This document shows, piece by piece, positions 34,074 through 44,577 of a DNA stretch of 64,000 nt. Under the pieces are notes generated by a model. The model did not search any database. It worked only from the letters and a program-made list of their open reading frames with translations, and was not told the origin of the DNA. The translations under genes and the position numbers were made by a program. Every line of letters begins with the position of its first letter. Position 1 is the stretch's first letter. This stretch comes from Botrytis cinerea B05.10 (taxonomy: Eukaryota > Ascomycota > Leotiomycetes > Helotiales > Sclerotiniaceae): the NCBI RefSeq assembly GCF_000143535.2, contig NC_037310.1, positions 1,054,001 to 1,118,000 of the forward strand. The letters run 5' to 3'.

Positions 34074-34767
34074 GATGAAAGAGGTGTGTTTTGTCAAAAG
34101 AGCGTAGAAGTTGAATTTGTTAAAGTGTTGATCATGAACACCTGCATCGGCATGCTCAGATACTCGTAATCGTCGTAAGGCCAGAGTAGCTAGGAGCTTA
34201 AGGTTTGACCCCAGTTATGGCGCTAGTTAGACGGTGAACAATGGCAGTATGTTTCTGAGTGACCTCGTCTCGTCTCTCTTCAATCACCAACAACAGTTGG
34301 TGTACATTCAAAGACACTACACTCATTCATTTCGTTGGTTTCATAACAACATGTAGTCATTAATATTTATGACAGATTTATTTTGTCTCATAAGTTCAAG
34401 CAAAATCACATACTAAGCTCGTTATGTCCCGTGATCCTTTGCGTCAGATGCGCCTCGACCTAAGTGACTAGAGGTTCTATAACAAGAGAACAAGAGAACA
34501 TTCTTCTAAGATTGAATGCGTCCCAGTCCTGCGCATAAACACTGCCAAATATTCATCATTTACATGCTACATTTCTCTTGTCACTTCACTAATATCACAG
34601 TACATATTTTATATCACATTGTCTCATTCTTACATACAGGTTCAAAAAATCTCGATTTAAAATGACAAACTTGAAGTAAAGTACTAACTAATCGTACAAA
34701 AAGACGCAGTCTTTAGATTCTAATTTTAACTTGATCCCCTCCCCTCCCAAATCACTCTGTCTCTCTC
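34074..34767. other. intergenic region between TVP23 and the LPMO gene
   Basis: Promoter side of TVP23 and 3' side of the LPMO gene. AT-rich; no gene seen. Confidence 0.4.
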
Positions 34768-36006
34768 TTAAACTCTCCAACTTCTTCCTCTGATCTTCCT
34801 GATGGGATTGGCAGTAGAAGTTGAGTTAAGAGTACTTCCACAAGATCCGAAGCCGGGTTGACAACCGGTACCACACCAAGCATCACCAATTCCACAGAAT
34901 CCCTCTCTGGAGCAACATGGACCAAAGCCGGAGCCGGTACATGTTTTTCCTGCAGAGCAGAGACCGTCGACCGAGGCCTGAAGGGCTCCGGAGCTGGTTC
35001 CTGAGGATGAGGGAGAGGCGGTGCTTGATGTCGGTGAAGCCTGTGCGGATGTTGCGATGACGGTGGCCGAGCTGAGTGTAGATGAGGCTGCAATGGTCGG
35101 AAGGATTACGATGGAAACTGGGGTTGTGCTTGGGGAAGCAACAGGTACTGAAGCATATGGTGCACTACCTGCTGGGGCAGACGATACGGGAGCTACTGAA
35201 GCGTATGGTGCACTACCTGCTGGAGCAGACGACACGGAAGCTACTGGAGCACTGGAGCTTTCACCGCCTGTACTTCCCGAAGCAGATCCCGATGCATCGG
35301 AGCCAGATGAGGCAACGCCATTGACAGGCCCACAAGTTCCGGTAAAGGTACCCGAGTCTGAAGTTTTGCGGGTGACATCTGCATCTGGGCCTGGATTTGG
35401 GTAGTTGACGGCTTTATTTTCCACAGATGTGCATCCGTTGTTAAGGTTGACGAGGAAGAGATCGGGACGGGAAGAAAAGGCGACAGCTGGAGCAGCACGA
35501 GTCTTTGTGGCTTCGATGGTGACCGCAGCGCAGGACATGTAAAACTCACGGTTACCGACCTCATTTTGCCAAGTCCAAGCGAACATTGCTTCTCCGGCTG
35601 GGGCGTCGGCGGGAACAGTGAAGTCGGCGCTTGAATCAACTGCGACGGGGCAGCTTCCAATGTAAGAATGGATGACTCTAAATGTCTTTCCGGAATCGTA
35701 GGAGAGTGCGACTTGGCAAGATCCTCCGCCGTGAATGGCACCAGTTCCAACGGTCCAGTTTGCGGTTTGTCCTGCAGACCAAGTGACGACAGATTTTCCT
35801 CCAGCTGTACCCATGTCGTTGTACTTGCAAGGGAAATTTGAACCGGAAGCTTCGAGCGGAGCTGTGATGCTGTAGTCGATTTGAGATTGGACGGAGTTGG
35901 GGTTGAGTTTAGAACGGAAGGGAAGTGGCCAAGTCAATGACATGTGTGCGTTAATGACGGAAGCGCAAAGGACCGCTCCGAGAGCGAGGCTGTTGGTGAA
36001 CTGCAT
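34768..36006 (-). CDS. AA11-type lytic polysaccharide monooxygenase with C-terminal CBM18
   Basis: Intronless, 412 aa. The signal peptide (1-20) ends in INA, so cleavage exposes H21, the N-terminal copper ligand (HMSLTWPLPF). The second copper His is H92 in GAIHGGGSCQVALSYD, the AA11 signature context, and Y156 in REFYMSC fits the axial aromatic position. The catalytic domain (about 21-240) is followed by a long Ser/Ala/Pro linker with a 16-residue tandem repeat. A Cys-rich module at 349-389 (LCSAGKTC...GFGPCCSREGFCG) is a hevein-like CBM18 chitin-binding domain. Role: secreted, copper-dependent oxidative cleavage of chitin, in wall remodelling or attack on fungal or arthropod chitin. The short basic C-terminus (KIRGRSWRV) has no GPI signal. 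Confidence 0.92.
   Translation of the reverse strand: MQFTNSLALGAVLCASVINAHMSLTWPLPFRSKLNPNSVQSQIDYSITAPLEASGSNFPCKYNDMGTAGGKSVVTWSAGQTANWTVGTGAIHGGGSCQVALSYDSGKTFRVIHSYIGSCPVAVDSSADFTVPADAPAGEAMFAWTWQNEVGNREFYMSCAAVTIEATKTRAAPAVAFSSRPDLFLVNLNNGCTSVENKAVNYPNPGPDADVTRKTSDSGTFTGTCGPVNGVASSGSDASGSASGSTGGESSSAPVASVSSAPAGSAPYASVAPVSSAPAGSAPYASVPVASPSTTPVSIVILPTIAASSTLSSATVIATSAQASPTSSTASPSSSGTSSGALQASVDGLCSAGKTCTGSGFGPCCSREGFCGIGDAWCGTGCQPGFGSCGSTLNSTSTANPIRKIRGRSWRV
35146..35241 (-). repeat. 48-bp tandem duplication in the LPMO linker
   Basis: Two near-identical 48-bp units (35146-35193 and 35194-35241) with a partial third. Each encodes 16 residues of the Ser/Ala/Pro linker (core SSAPAGSAPYASV). 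They differ at only a few bases, so the duplication is recent or homogenised. Confidence 0.85.
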
Positions 36007-37619
36007 CTTGGAAGTGATGGAATTGAGTTCGTGTTTTTTTGTGTGTGTAGTGTATTTTGCTTGCGACGTTGATGATCAGACCTGCTGAACTGTTGTGTTA
36101 TTGTTTATAGAAGAGGTATGTGTGGCAAAGAATGTGATAGTCGAGCTGTTTATGGGGGACTTGAATTCGAAGGAATCTCGAGTCAATAAATACTGCAGAA
36201 AAATGACTGAATGAAAATAGAAGAAACAATGTGATTCGAAGCTCGCTTTGTTGATAATAAAGGAATGATTTTGCGAGTGTTCCAGCACAATGAATGGATG
36301 ACTTGAAGGAACTTAAGGAAAGTATATGGTTCTTTATCTGAAAAGAGGACTCTTTATTTTTCCACACAAAGAGCCAGAGAGTCCCAACAATTTAAATAGA
36401 TATATCATTGTCCGCCTAATCGTAGCCCCACTAGTCCCCCCCACTAGCCTCCCCCCACCCACCTTCCAACAACTCTACTCTAGAAGGAGCAGGTTCCCGA
36501 GAATAGTCGTTCCCCTAGAATAGTCGGCATAAAACTTACCTCTTGGGGGGTTGGATATTGCGGGTGGTGTTAGCGGGCAGGTAAAAGGGGGGGCCTATAG
36601 GCCCACGACTACACAAAAACCCCCTCGAACAATCCAGACGACCAAAGAAATCCTGTGAACAACCTGATAATCTCCGACAATAAGATACAGAACGACAGGA
36701 GAGTTTCAAAGAGACTCCAGCTCTACCCAACCGAGAGACACGACCAGACCAGTTCTTTCCCGTTGAAACCCCCATTTGGTGAGACTCCCGAGCAGAAACC
36801 AAATAATCCGATCCAATAACATGAACTTTCCATGCCGTTGAACCAGAACGCGCGATCCAAACGCACCACAGGCACTAGAAAAAAAACATTCCCCTTTCTC
36901 GGCAAAAGAAGCCCAAATCCAGCTCCTCCCGTCCCGTCCATCCCAAGATCCCAAGCCTGTTGGAAAAAATAAACTAGCACACAGCAACAAATTTCCAAAC
37001 TAACCATAGATCTTCTAGATCCATCCCAGCTCCGAAACAAAGCAATGCTCTCGTCTGTTCATTTCCACCTTGTTGTAAAGAAAAATTCAGGAGAAGTCGC
37101 AACAAAGGATATAAGTGGTTGTTGAAGAATTACAAGGCGACACCCCTCAACCAATCAACGCGCTTGAAACATAAGTTTTTGAAACCTCGAATTCGAAACT
37201 TGATGATTTTATCCACTAACTGCCAAAAGTAATGTTATGTACGCTAGCTTGCTTGACTCATATTCAGTGGCGTATTCCTTACTTAGCCTATTAGTTGACA
37301 TTAAGTTGTTTTCTATGAACGATGGGATTTTTTGTGGTATCAGAATTTTTTCGACACATTGTATGTCATTGTGTGGTATACCAGGAGAGTTTCCATATGT
37401 CTGTATCGTAATTCAACAATAGGGTATTACTAATCCGTGAAAATATTTATGTACTGGTTCGATTTGAAATGCTAAGATCAATGATTCATCGAACCATTGT
37501 CAAAAAATGTCGAAGTCTCAAATCTGGCTCAGTCTCGACGACTGAACATCATCTTGCTCAGCTATCACGATTATCATGGAATTGTACCGAAGACTGAGTC
37601 ATTCAAGTCGTTCGACGAT
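36007..37619. other. intergenic interval (1.6 kb)
   Basis: Upstream region of the LPMO gene and 3' side of SEC20. It contains C-rich runs near 36430-36465. Overlapping ORFs at 36540-37040 look like composition artefacts. No gene recognised. Confidence 0.45.
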
Positions 37620-38998
37620 CTATAGTTCGTCCTTCCTTCGCTCTGTTTCCTTGGTAGCCTCTTCTGGTTCTTCCCACATCCTCTTCTTTGGGTTGCCTGG
37701 ATTTGATTCCTCACTTCGCACTATGTCTTCTTCCAGCTCGGCTTTCGTATCATGAGGGAAGTCGTCCCCAACCGAGTCTCCGATAATCTCCTCCTTGACA
37801 GGGGCCTGGTAACGCTGGCTTTCATCAATAATATGTTCGACCTCCTCGACCATCGTTGATGCTGCTCTTGGTGCCGGTCGTTGATCATTGTTTTCAACGC
37901 TTATTGCTGGAGTGTTCTTGCTACTGGGAACAGCGCTTTCACTCATGGTTGGTACAATTGAATAAGTTGCCGCCTCACTGGATATGGACATACTGCTTTC
38001 AACAGCCGAGCCACCCTTAGAGCCCATTATGCCAGATATACTAAATAGAGAGTAGAAGATTAACTTCAGTGGCGCGTAAATCAACCACCAAAGTGGTCCG
38101 TAAAATAACCTCCTAAAAATAAGCCATGCAATCGTAGATGCAAGTACATAGAATGCTGTTTCAAGATACCACGTATCGCTCTTTTGGCTCCTCAGCAAAG
38201 TCCCAAGCAAATTCCGCGAACTCGATAATAGAGAATCCAATGTAGAATATGTCTCATTCAGCTGGGCTAACGCCTCCGTTGACTGTTTTAATGTATCGTT
38301 TGCGAACTGTGATTTCTCCAACTCGCCCGCCATCATTTCGTGGGTTCGTCGAAGCGCAAGAGTAACGTCGCTAGCAGCATTTACGGTCTTGTCTTCCTTT
38401 GAATGTTCCGACTTTGGCCGAGCGATAGGTCTTTCCATTGAGTTAGGAGTTGACCTACCGGAAGAGAGATTCAAGCTTGGTTGAAAGAGATGTTGACGCT
38501 CCCAAACTTGCGCAGCGTTGAGCGTCTTTCTGGCTTTCACCTCGGCCTTGCGGAATGCCGAATAGCATCTGCAGAATTCAGCGATCAGTTCGGAGGATGG
38601 CATTTATAAGGATGAACAAAATATTTGTCTTACGATTCGACTTCTTTGATGTTCTTCTCCACTGCTTCATCAAGCACCTTTCTCTGTCTTCCCAACTCGC
38701 TGTTCGGCCCTCCCGTAGGTATCGATAGAACATCTTCTTGCAGCCGCTCAAAATCCTCATCTTGTTCCTTCAACACCTGTGCGATCTCCGCAGAAAGCTC
38801 CAGCAATACGTTATCGTCATCGCTGTCCAGAGCTATAGAGCCAGGTTCGAACTTAATAGTTGCTAGACGTTCAATCAATTCTCTGGCTTGCCTATTTGAT
38901 TCCTGTAGAGCCGCAAGGCGTTCGGAAAGAGACTCGAAAGACATTTTGAGTTGTTCGAACTTGGCAGATATTTTGGCTCCTAAATTCTGCATCGTCAT
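37620..38998 (-). CDS. SEC20: ER SNARE Sec20 with C-terminal KDEL
   Basis: Two exons on the minus strand, 38998-38634 and 38568-37620 (437 aa), joined by a 65-nt intron (GTAAGA...GCAG) in the Ser codon of VES-CYSAFRKAE. The N-terminal half is helical and coiled-coil-rich. A SNARE-like heptad region (about 190-250, VTLALRRTHEMM to LLGTLLRS) follows, then a transmembrane segment (about 257-275) and a second hydrophobic stretch. The acidic lumenal tail ends exactly in KDEL, matching the lumenal HDEL of yeast Sec20. Role: t-SNARE on the ER that receives COPI vesicles from the Golgi (with Ufe1, Use1, Tip20 and others). The ATG at 38998 is preferred; the frame stays open to 39103, which would add 35 residues. 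Confidence 0.93.
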
Positions 38999-39186
38999 GT
39001 CATGAGAGCTGGCTGCTTGCGAGGCTCGGAATTTACCGAGAATTTTATTTTGCGCCTTGCACATTGCGCATCCAGACCACAACTGCACCCCCAGAACCTT
39101 CATAGAATATTGAGAGTCTCATGTAAGTTTAGATTGATATATTTGATCGTTATATACTAATTGCATACTAGGCTCCGGTAGCAAAT
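38999..39186. promoter_or_regulatory. short bidirectional promoter SEC20/mL53
   Basis: Only 188 bp separate the divergent ATGs of SEC20 (-) and mL53 (+), so promoter elements and both 5' leaders must share this stretch. No specific element is claimed. Confidence 0.6.
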
Positions 39187-39539
39187 ATGATCACAAGATT
39201 CATCACCGAAGTCTCAACAGTCTTCAATCCCTTCTCTCCCAAAGCCAAAACCGCACGGTTATTTCTCTCAGTTCTCCCACCAAATGCACGACAGACTATG
39301 AAGATCGATACAAAGATACTACCAAGAGCATCAAAAGAGCCGAGTCTTGTGCGCCTTAAGTTTAGTATGTTCCGCCGTATTCTAATTTTGTTCGCATTTG
39401 CAGATTCTAACCTTAATTTACAGAGGACGGAAAAGAGATGAAGTTGGACGCAGAGAAGCTCGGTATTAGAGGTGTATCTGATGAGGTGGATAGGCATTCA
39501 CGAATTTTGGCAAGGCAGGAGGAATTGACCGGAAACTGA
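39187..39539 (+). CDS. MRPL44: mitochondrial large-subunit ribosomal protein mL53 (yeast Mrpl44 family)
   Basis: Two exons, 39187-39364 and 39424-39539 (97 aa). The 59-nt intron (GTATGT...ACAG) splits the Lys codon of RLKF-KDGKEMKLD. The start MITRFITEVSTVFNPFSPKAKTARLFLSVLPP carries the family pattern of a basic amphipathic start, FNPF, and a KxARLFL block. The Asp/Glu-rich C-terminal part has the usual small thioredoxin-like size. Role: structural protein of the mitochondrial 54S subunit. It shares a 188-bp divergent promoter with SEC20. The small size and split ORF make it easy to miss. Confidence 0.88.
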
Positions 39540-40200
39540 TGATATGATGCTGGAATGTATATTTATTGCATGTGGGAGGCGTTTTCAAGGTCGTATGATT
39601 GACAATATCATACTTTCAATAAGCGTAGTGTCTTTTATGTGAACATAACAAATGTGTTGTAGGACTTTATACGTCCCTCAAACATATCTATATTTTATGA
39701 GTTGACTCGCCAAGGCCTACGCAAGGATGGAATAGAAGGAATCATCTACAAATCAGAAAGGTTGAAGTTATTACGGCTTATTATGGGTGCAACATTGGGC
39801 GGCAATACACGCTTAACGGTCCTACAGGTCTCCAGTTTTGAGTATCAAGATTACACCGAAAATCAATACGAAGACGAACAATGTTCATAGATCAACGTAA
39901 TGATACGTGCTCCAGCTACATTGGCTCGTACACGGGTCCAAAAGCCCAAACACGTTTTCGAGAAAACCCCAACAAATATTTTGGCGAACGAGGCATAAAA
40001 AGAGCTAGGGGTTTGGTAATTTTTCACAGTTGCACATATTGAATGCCAGAAGTATTATGGGTGTGCAAGAACTGCGCTTGGAAACCTTGGTATTGTATCT
40101 ACAGCCAATAGTGATGGCATATGTGTAGGATCGTTTAACTTTTATGGTATTCTGGCGATAAGGCCTGCAAATTTGTAGCCGTAATTCAAGACATCTGAAT
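39540..40200. other. convergent intergenic region
   Basis: Between the 3' ends of mL53 and IPP1. Only chance-size ORFs are seen. Confidence 0.4.
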
Positions 40201-41336
40201 CTAAGCGGCAGCACCAGAGATGAAGAACCACTTGTCAATGCTTGGGTCGATAGGAGCTGGAGCGTGGTTCTCGTTGGCTGGGATAGGAGGAAGCTGGTTG
40301 GCTTCAACACGGCTGGTTGAGTGCTTAACGGTGACGTTGGTGCTAAAAATTTGTTAGTTGATAGTCGATACCGCGAATGACAGAAAAAACCTACGTTGAA
40401 ACATCACCTGGGGTGGTCTTGCCAGTGATGAGCTTCTCCCAAGCCTCAGCACACTCACGGACGATATCGGTGGCGTACCTAAAATACAATTAGCTTGCAC
40501 GTCAAATGTTTAGTCGTCTGATAACCCTTACTTCTTGTTCTTGCACTCTCCAGTGAAAGCAAATTGGTTCTCTGGCTTTCCATCTGGGATTTTGTAGATT
40601 CTGAACCATTCATTTGTAGCCCTCAAGAGACCTGGAAGGTGTCTCTCAACATCCTCAACGTCGTTGAGCTTAGGAGCCAATGGGTCGTTGACATCGATGA
40701 CAATGACCTTCCAGTCGGTCTCCTCCTCATCGAGCAAGGCCATAACACCGAGAACCTTGACTTGCTTAACTTGGCCAGGGTATCCGACCAATTCACCAAT
40801 CTCGCAAACGTCCAATGGATCGTTGTCACCCTTGGCCTTGGTTTCTGGGTGGATAACGTTAGGGTCCTCCCAAGTCTAATATCCAATCAGCTCGTGTCGC
40901 AGATAATATGTGTCTATTCGCAGTCTTACTTGAGGGAAGGCACCGTAGTTCCAGAGATAACCCTTGTGTGGGAAGCAGTTGCGGACGAAACGAAGCTTGC
41001 CCTTCTTGACATCTTGCTTCTGTGGAAAGTATTAGCATAAGAATTGCGTTTGATGATCGGAGGGACATTCGATTGGGTTAAGCATCTAGTGGCATGTTAG
41101 CTGACAGTATCCAAAGCGCGGTAGTGAGAGAGAAAAACCTCTTCCTTGCTGATCTCCATCTTGCCATTTGTCCATCTTGGGATCTCAACGACCATGTTCA
41201 AGATAGTTTGTTGCTCATTGGCATAAAGGGGGATATCGTGGAAAGGAGAAACTGGAACTCCATCCTTCTCGATATAGATACGGTGCTCCAAAGTGTTTGG
41301 AGCCCCGATCTTTCTGACAGTGTATTTGGAAGCCAT
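40201..41336 (-). CDS. IPP1: soluble inorganic pyrophosphatase, with 15-nt microexon
   Basis: Six exons on the minus strand: 41336-41139, 41085-41071, 41019-40930, 40875-40532, 40478-40395, 40342-40201 (290 aa). Signature DNDPLDV (D118, D120, D123) binds the metal ions; [19 protein letters not shown] and [18 protein letters not shown] complete the active site, and it ends WFFISGAAA like other fungal enzymes. Reaction: PPi hydrolysis to two phosphates with Mg, driving biosynthetic reactions. The second exon encodes only MLNPI, the residues expected between SKEE and KQDVKKGK. Its 3' border reads ATC/GAATGT, so the 51-nt intron that follows is GA-AG unless this is a sequence error. Skipping the microexon keeps frame. 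The reading frame stays open another 103 codons upstream, to an ATG at 41645. Confidence 0.95.
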
Positions 41337-42811
41337 TGTTGTGTTTAATGGTGTTGTGGTGTCGGAGGATGAATTCGTTGAGAGGTGACGAGATATTTGC
41401 ACCACTCTTAGCGGTATGGTGGGGTTGTTTTTGTTCGCCAGTTTGGCGTGCGCGGCGGTCACGCCTTTATAACAAGGAAAAAGCAGGGGCAAATGTTGCT
41501 TTAATTGGTGAGAAGGGCCACGGCAGATATTCGAGAGGAGTGTGAATGATCTGATTTGTTCAGTTCGAGCCTGAATGGGAATTTCTATCTTGGGGTGGAA
41601 TTTCCAAATTGAATTTGGAATGCCACTAAACTTTAACTTGAACATTCAGATCTCGTGTGAACGTTCCAAAGAGGAGGTCCTTGATGTTCTGAATCTACAA
41701 TCTGCAATCTGCAGTCAACTTCCGCACTACCTAGGTAATAAATTGCGCTATTCAGCAAATATTTTCCGTCGACCGCGGCTTCTATGATTAACCGCTACCA
41801 ATGGAACGTGCCTTGCCATGCTTTCCGAACTTCGGACCCTGCCGTCACCCTAAAGCAGCAGCGGGATGTGTTGTCCCAATGCTTCTTCAGTACAAACTTC
41901 AACGACAACAACAACAACAGCGACATTGCATTCATTACATTGGTCCACGCTTCAGGGGGAAAGTACCGACCCAATCTTTGCACAATTCTCAAACGGCCAT
42001 CCCTCTTTTTTCTTCCTCTGTTAGTGATTTCGAACAATCAAGTGAAGTCACGTCACAGCTTCTACTATATACTTTTGTACCTCTGGACCCGAAGCATACT
42101 GACCCGAGTATCAGCAGTTCAAGGGAGGCCCATCGAATAAATGATATGTCGTTATTAGACGACGATGCCGCAAGGTCAGAAGATTCTCAATCATGGCATG
42201 TGTACAGCGTTCATTTCGCAATCAAGAGACTACCTACCGTGCCTACGTACCTAATAAGTAAATATCTCCTAGAGTACTTTTTGCCACCATTTCTCCCCCA
42301 AGATACAGTACAGAACGAAAGTCCCTAACAGATGACAATCTACAGAGTTCCTCATCCACTGAGGTTCAAATATTTTTGCTTGCCTTGTCAATATGTAGAG
42401 AGAAAAGAAGATGCCAAAATTGAACATCCCCATGGATTTTATAATGAATCAACCACAAATAAAATTACAGGAATTAACAGTACTAAATAAACTTTCGGGC
42501 AGCCTTCAGTTATAATATTATCTAAACCTGTAACTCTTCGAATTGTGAGGCTCTAAATGGTGTGAACATCCTAAAAGACCGCAACATATATATGACAACG
42601 AATCAAGACTCTACACCAGGACAAACCATCTAGAAGTCAAGAAAACATTGAATTAACAACCCTACCAAGACGCCGAGAGATGGAGGAAGCTTATGAAAAG
42701 TAGTATGTAAACCCTTGACAATGCCATGATAAAGGATATATAATCATCATCTTTTGCATAGCAACTCTATCTATTTACACCCATCGTAATAGACAATTCA
42801 AACTCCCTCCT
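41337..42811. other. intergenic region, upstream of IPP1 and downstream of the P450
   Basis: 41337-41645 is in frame with IPP1 and could be an alternative N-terminus (see findings). The rest has overlapping ORFs of up to 175 codons (41801-42328 +) without recognisable domains, and an AT-rich 3' region of the P450 near 42400-42810. Confidence 0.45.
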
Positions 42812-44577
42812 CTACCAACCCTCAACAATCTTAACCTTGACATATAAACCCTTCGATGGCTTCGCAGTCACTCCACCTTTAATGTCTAGATTCTTCTCAT
42901 CCATCATCTTCTTATCCTTCAACTCAAATTCAAACCTTCCAATCCACGTCGCCAACAGAATCGCAAATTCCGCCTTCGCGAACTGTTGGCCAATACAACT
43001 TCTCGGTCCATGCAAGAAAGTAAGAAATGCGTAATTACTTGAGCTCCCTCCACCCGTATTATGCGATTCACCATTCTCAGACATCCATCGATCGGGATCA
43101 AACTTTCGAGCAGAGGGTCCCCACATCTTTTCGTCCTTGTTGATGGCCCATGGAATCAACATCACACGTGTCCCCTTCGGTATGCGTTCACCGGATATGG
43201 TCGTATCAACGGCGGCTTCGCGAAGGGTTAGAGGAACCGGTGGAAAGTAGCGAAGAATTTCGTTACAGACAGCGTTTAAGTATGGCATGTAATCGATATC
43301 TTGACTTGTGACACTGGCGTCTGAGTCTGGACTGGGAAGTTTCGTCCGGACTTCCTCTCGGAGACGAGATTGAACTTCTGGGTAGGCACAGAGTAGATAG
43401 ATGGCCCAAGCCATTGAACTTGCGGTCGTCTCGTGGCCAGCTGCTAGGAAAGTCATGAGTTGATCGATGAGATTTTCATCGGGAAAGCCTCCACTCTCCA
43501 GCGCCACACTCAGGATATCCACATCGGTCAACTCCTTCTTTTCCAGCTTCGATTTCTTCTCATGGATGAGATCTCTACAGACAGACCTGATGGTTTCTGC
43601 AGCTTCCTCTATTTCCCCATTTCTCTTGATAGGTATTCTTTTCACAAACCATCCTGGTAAGAAAAGCTGGAGAAATCCAAGAATTTGTGCAGAGCGCGTT
43701 GGTTTAAACACAGTCCTATATGTTCTATTTAGTAGTGTGTTGGGGTCCTGAATTGCTCCGAAATCCTTGCCCAGGCCAGCTGCTCCGATTATGTCCAGTG
43801 TTATTCTACTTGCCCATTGCATAGCTTCCATTATCACTACACCCTTCTCTGGCTGATCAACACCTCCGTCATTTCCATCTTCTTTTTCAGTTAGGTCGTT
43901 GGGAATATCACCACATTCTTTCGCCTTGACTTCTTGAGTCATGGCCTTCAACCCTTCACATGATTTATCCCAGAAAACGGAATATAAATTCTTGACATGT
44001 CGGAACGCGAATGCGGGCATTAGATTTTTCCTCTGTATTTTGTGTTCATCTCCCTCTGCCAAAAGAACACCAATTCCAAGGAGACGCCCAATTCCGATAC
44101 GAAGAGTAGATGGTTTAACGAAATCGTAATTCTTAATGGTAAGAACTTCACTGAGTGCTTTGGCATTTGTGACCATGACTCGCTCCGAATTGAACATTCC
44201 TAAATATCTTATGATGCCGTCATTTGGAACATCTTGTACCCTATTGCCCGGTTAGCTACATGTAGAAATATATAGAGTATCGGGTCTCACCAGTCAAGCA
44301 TAGGCTGACCAGTTGGCTCTCCAGAGATTCTGTTCCATTGGCCATTCCACCAACTACCCCCTTTTGGAGAAGGCAAATGTCTTAAAGGCGAAAAATAGTG
44401 AGGGTACAAGATCACCCTCCAGACCGCAAAGACTATGAACTGTATCAAGTATAGTTGTACAAATGTCCCCAAGTAGCTTGGCTGGGAGGATAATAATGCA
44501 TCTGGCTTGTAAGAAACAAGTGCGTAAGAAAGGGTCGTAGGTAAGACCAGCAGTCTTTTGAAGGGAATTGAAGACAT
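42812..44577 (-). CDS. cytochrome P450 monooxygenase
   Basis: Two exons on the minus strand, 44577-44291 and 44240-42812 (571 aa). A 50-nt intron splits the Trp codon of PMLDW-VQDVPNDG. The N-terminus has hydrophobic segments (about 8-60) that would anchor it in the ER. P450 landmarks: I-helix AGHETTA (363-369), K-helix E423-x-x-R426, FDPDRW (476-481), and the heme loop FLHGPRSCIGQQFA with the axial thiolate C511. The enzyme therefore looks catalytically complete. At 571 aa it is longer than average, partly from an acidic insertion (DLTEKEDGNDGG) before the I-helix. It resembles CYP4/fatty-acid-hydroxylase-like fungal P450s in the HETTA/HGPRSCIGQ wording. Substrate not predictable; no biosynthetic partner genes are adjacent. 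Confidence 0.93.

Noticed and set aside
36536..37040. Overlapping minus-strand ORFs with Trp/Gly-rich translations
   Set aside because: They lie in several frames over the same DNA, have no domain or orthologous style, and sit in the expected LPMO upstream region.
37440..37490. GGTTCGATTTG resembling a tRNA B box
   Set aside because: There is no matching A box, acceptor stem or clover-leaf pairing around it.
41801..42328. 175-codon plus-strand ORF upstream of IPP1
   Set aside because: It overlaps another ORF of similar length in a different frame, shows no domain, codon bias or splice structure, and part of it is a Gln-rich low-complexity run.
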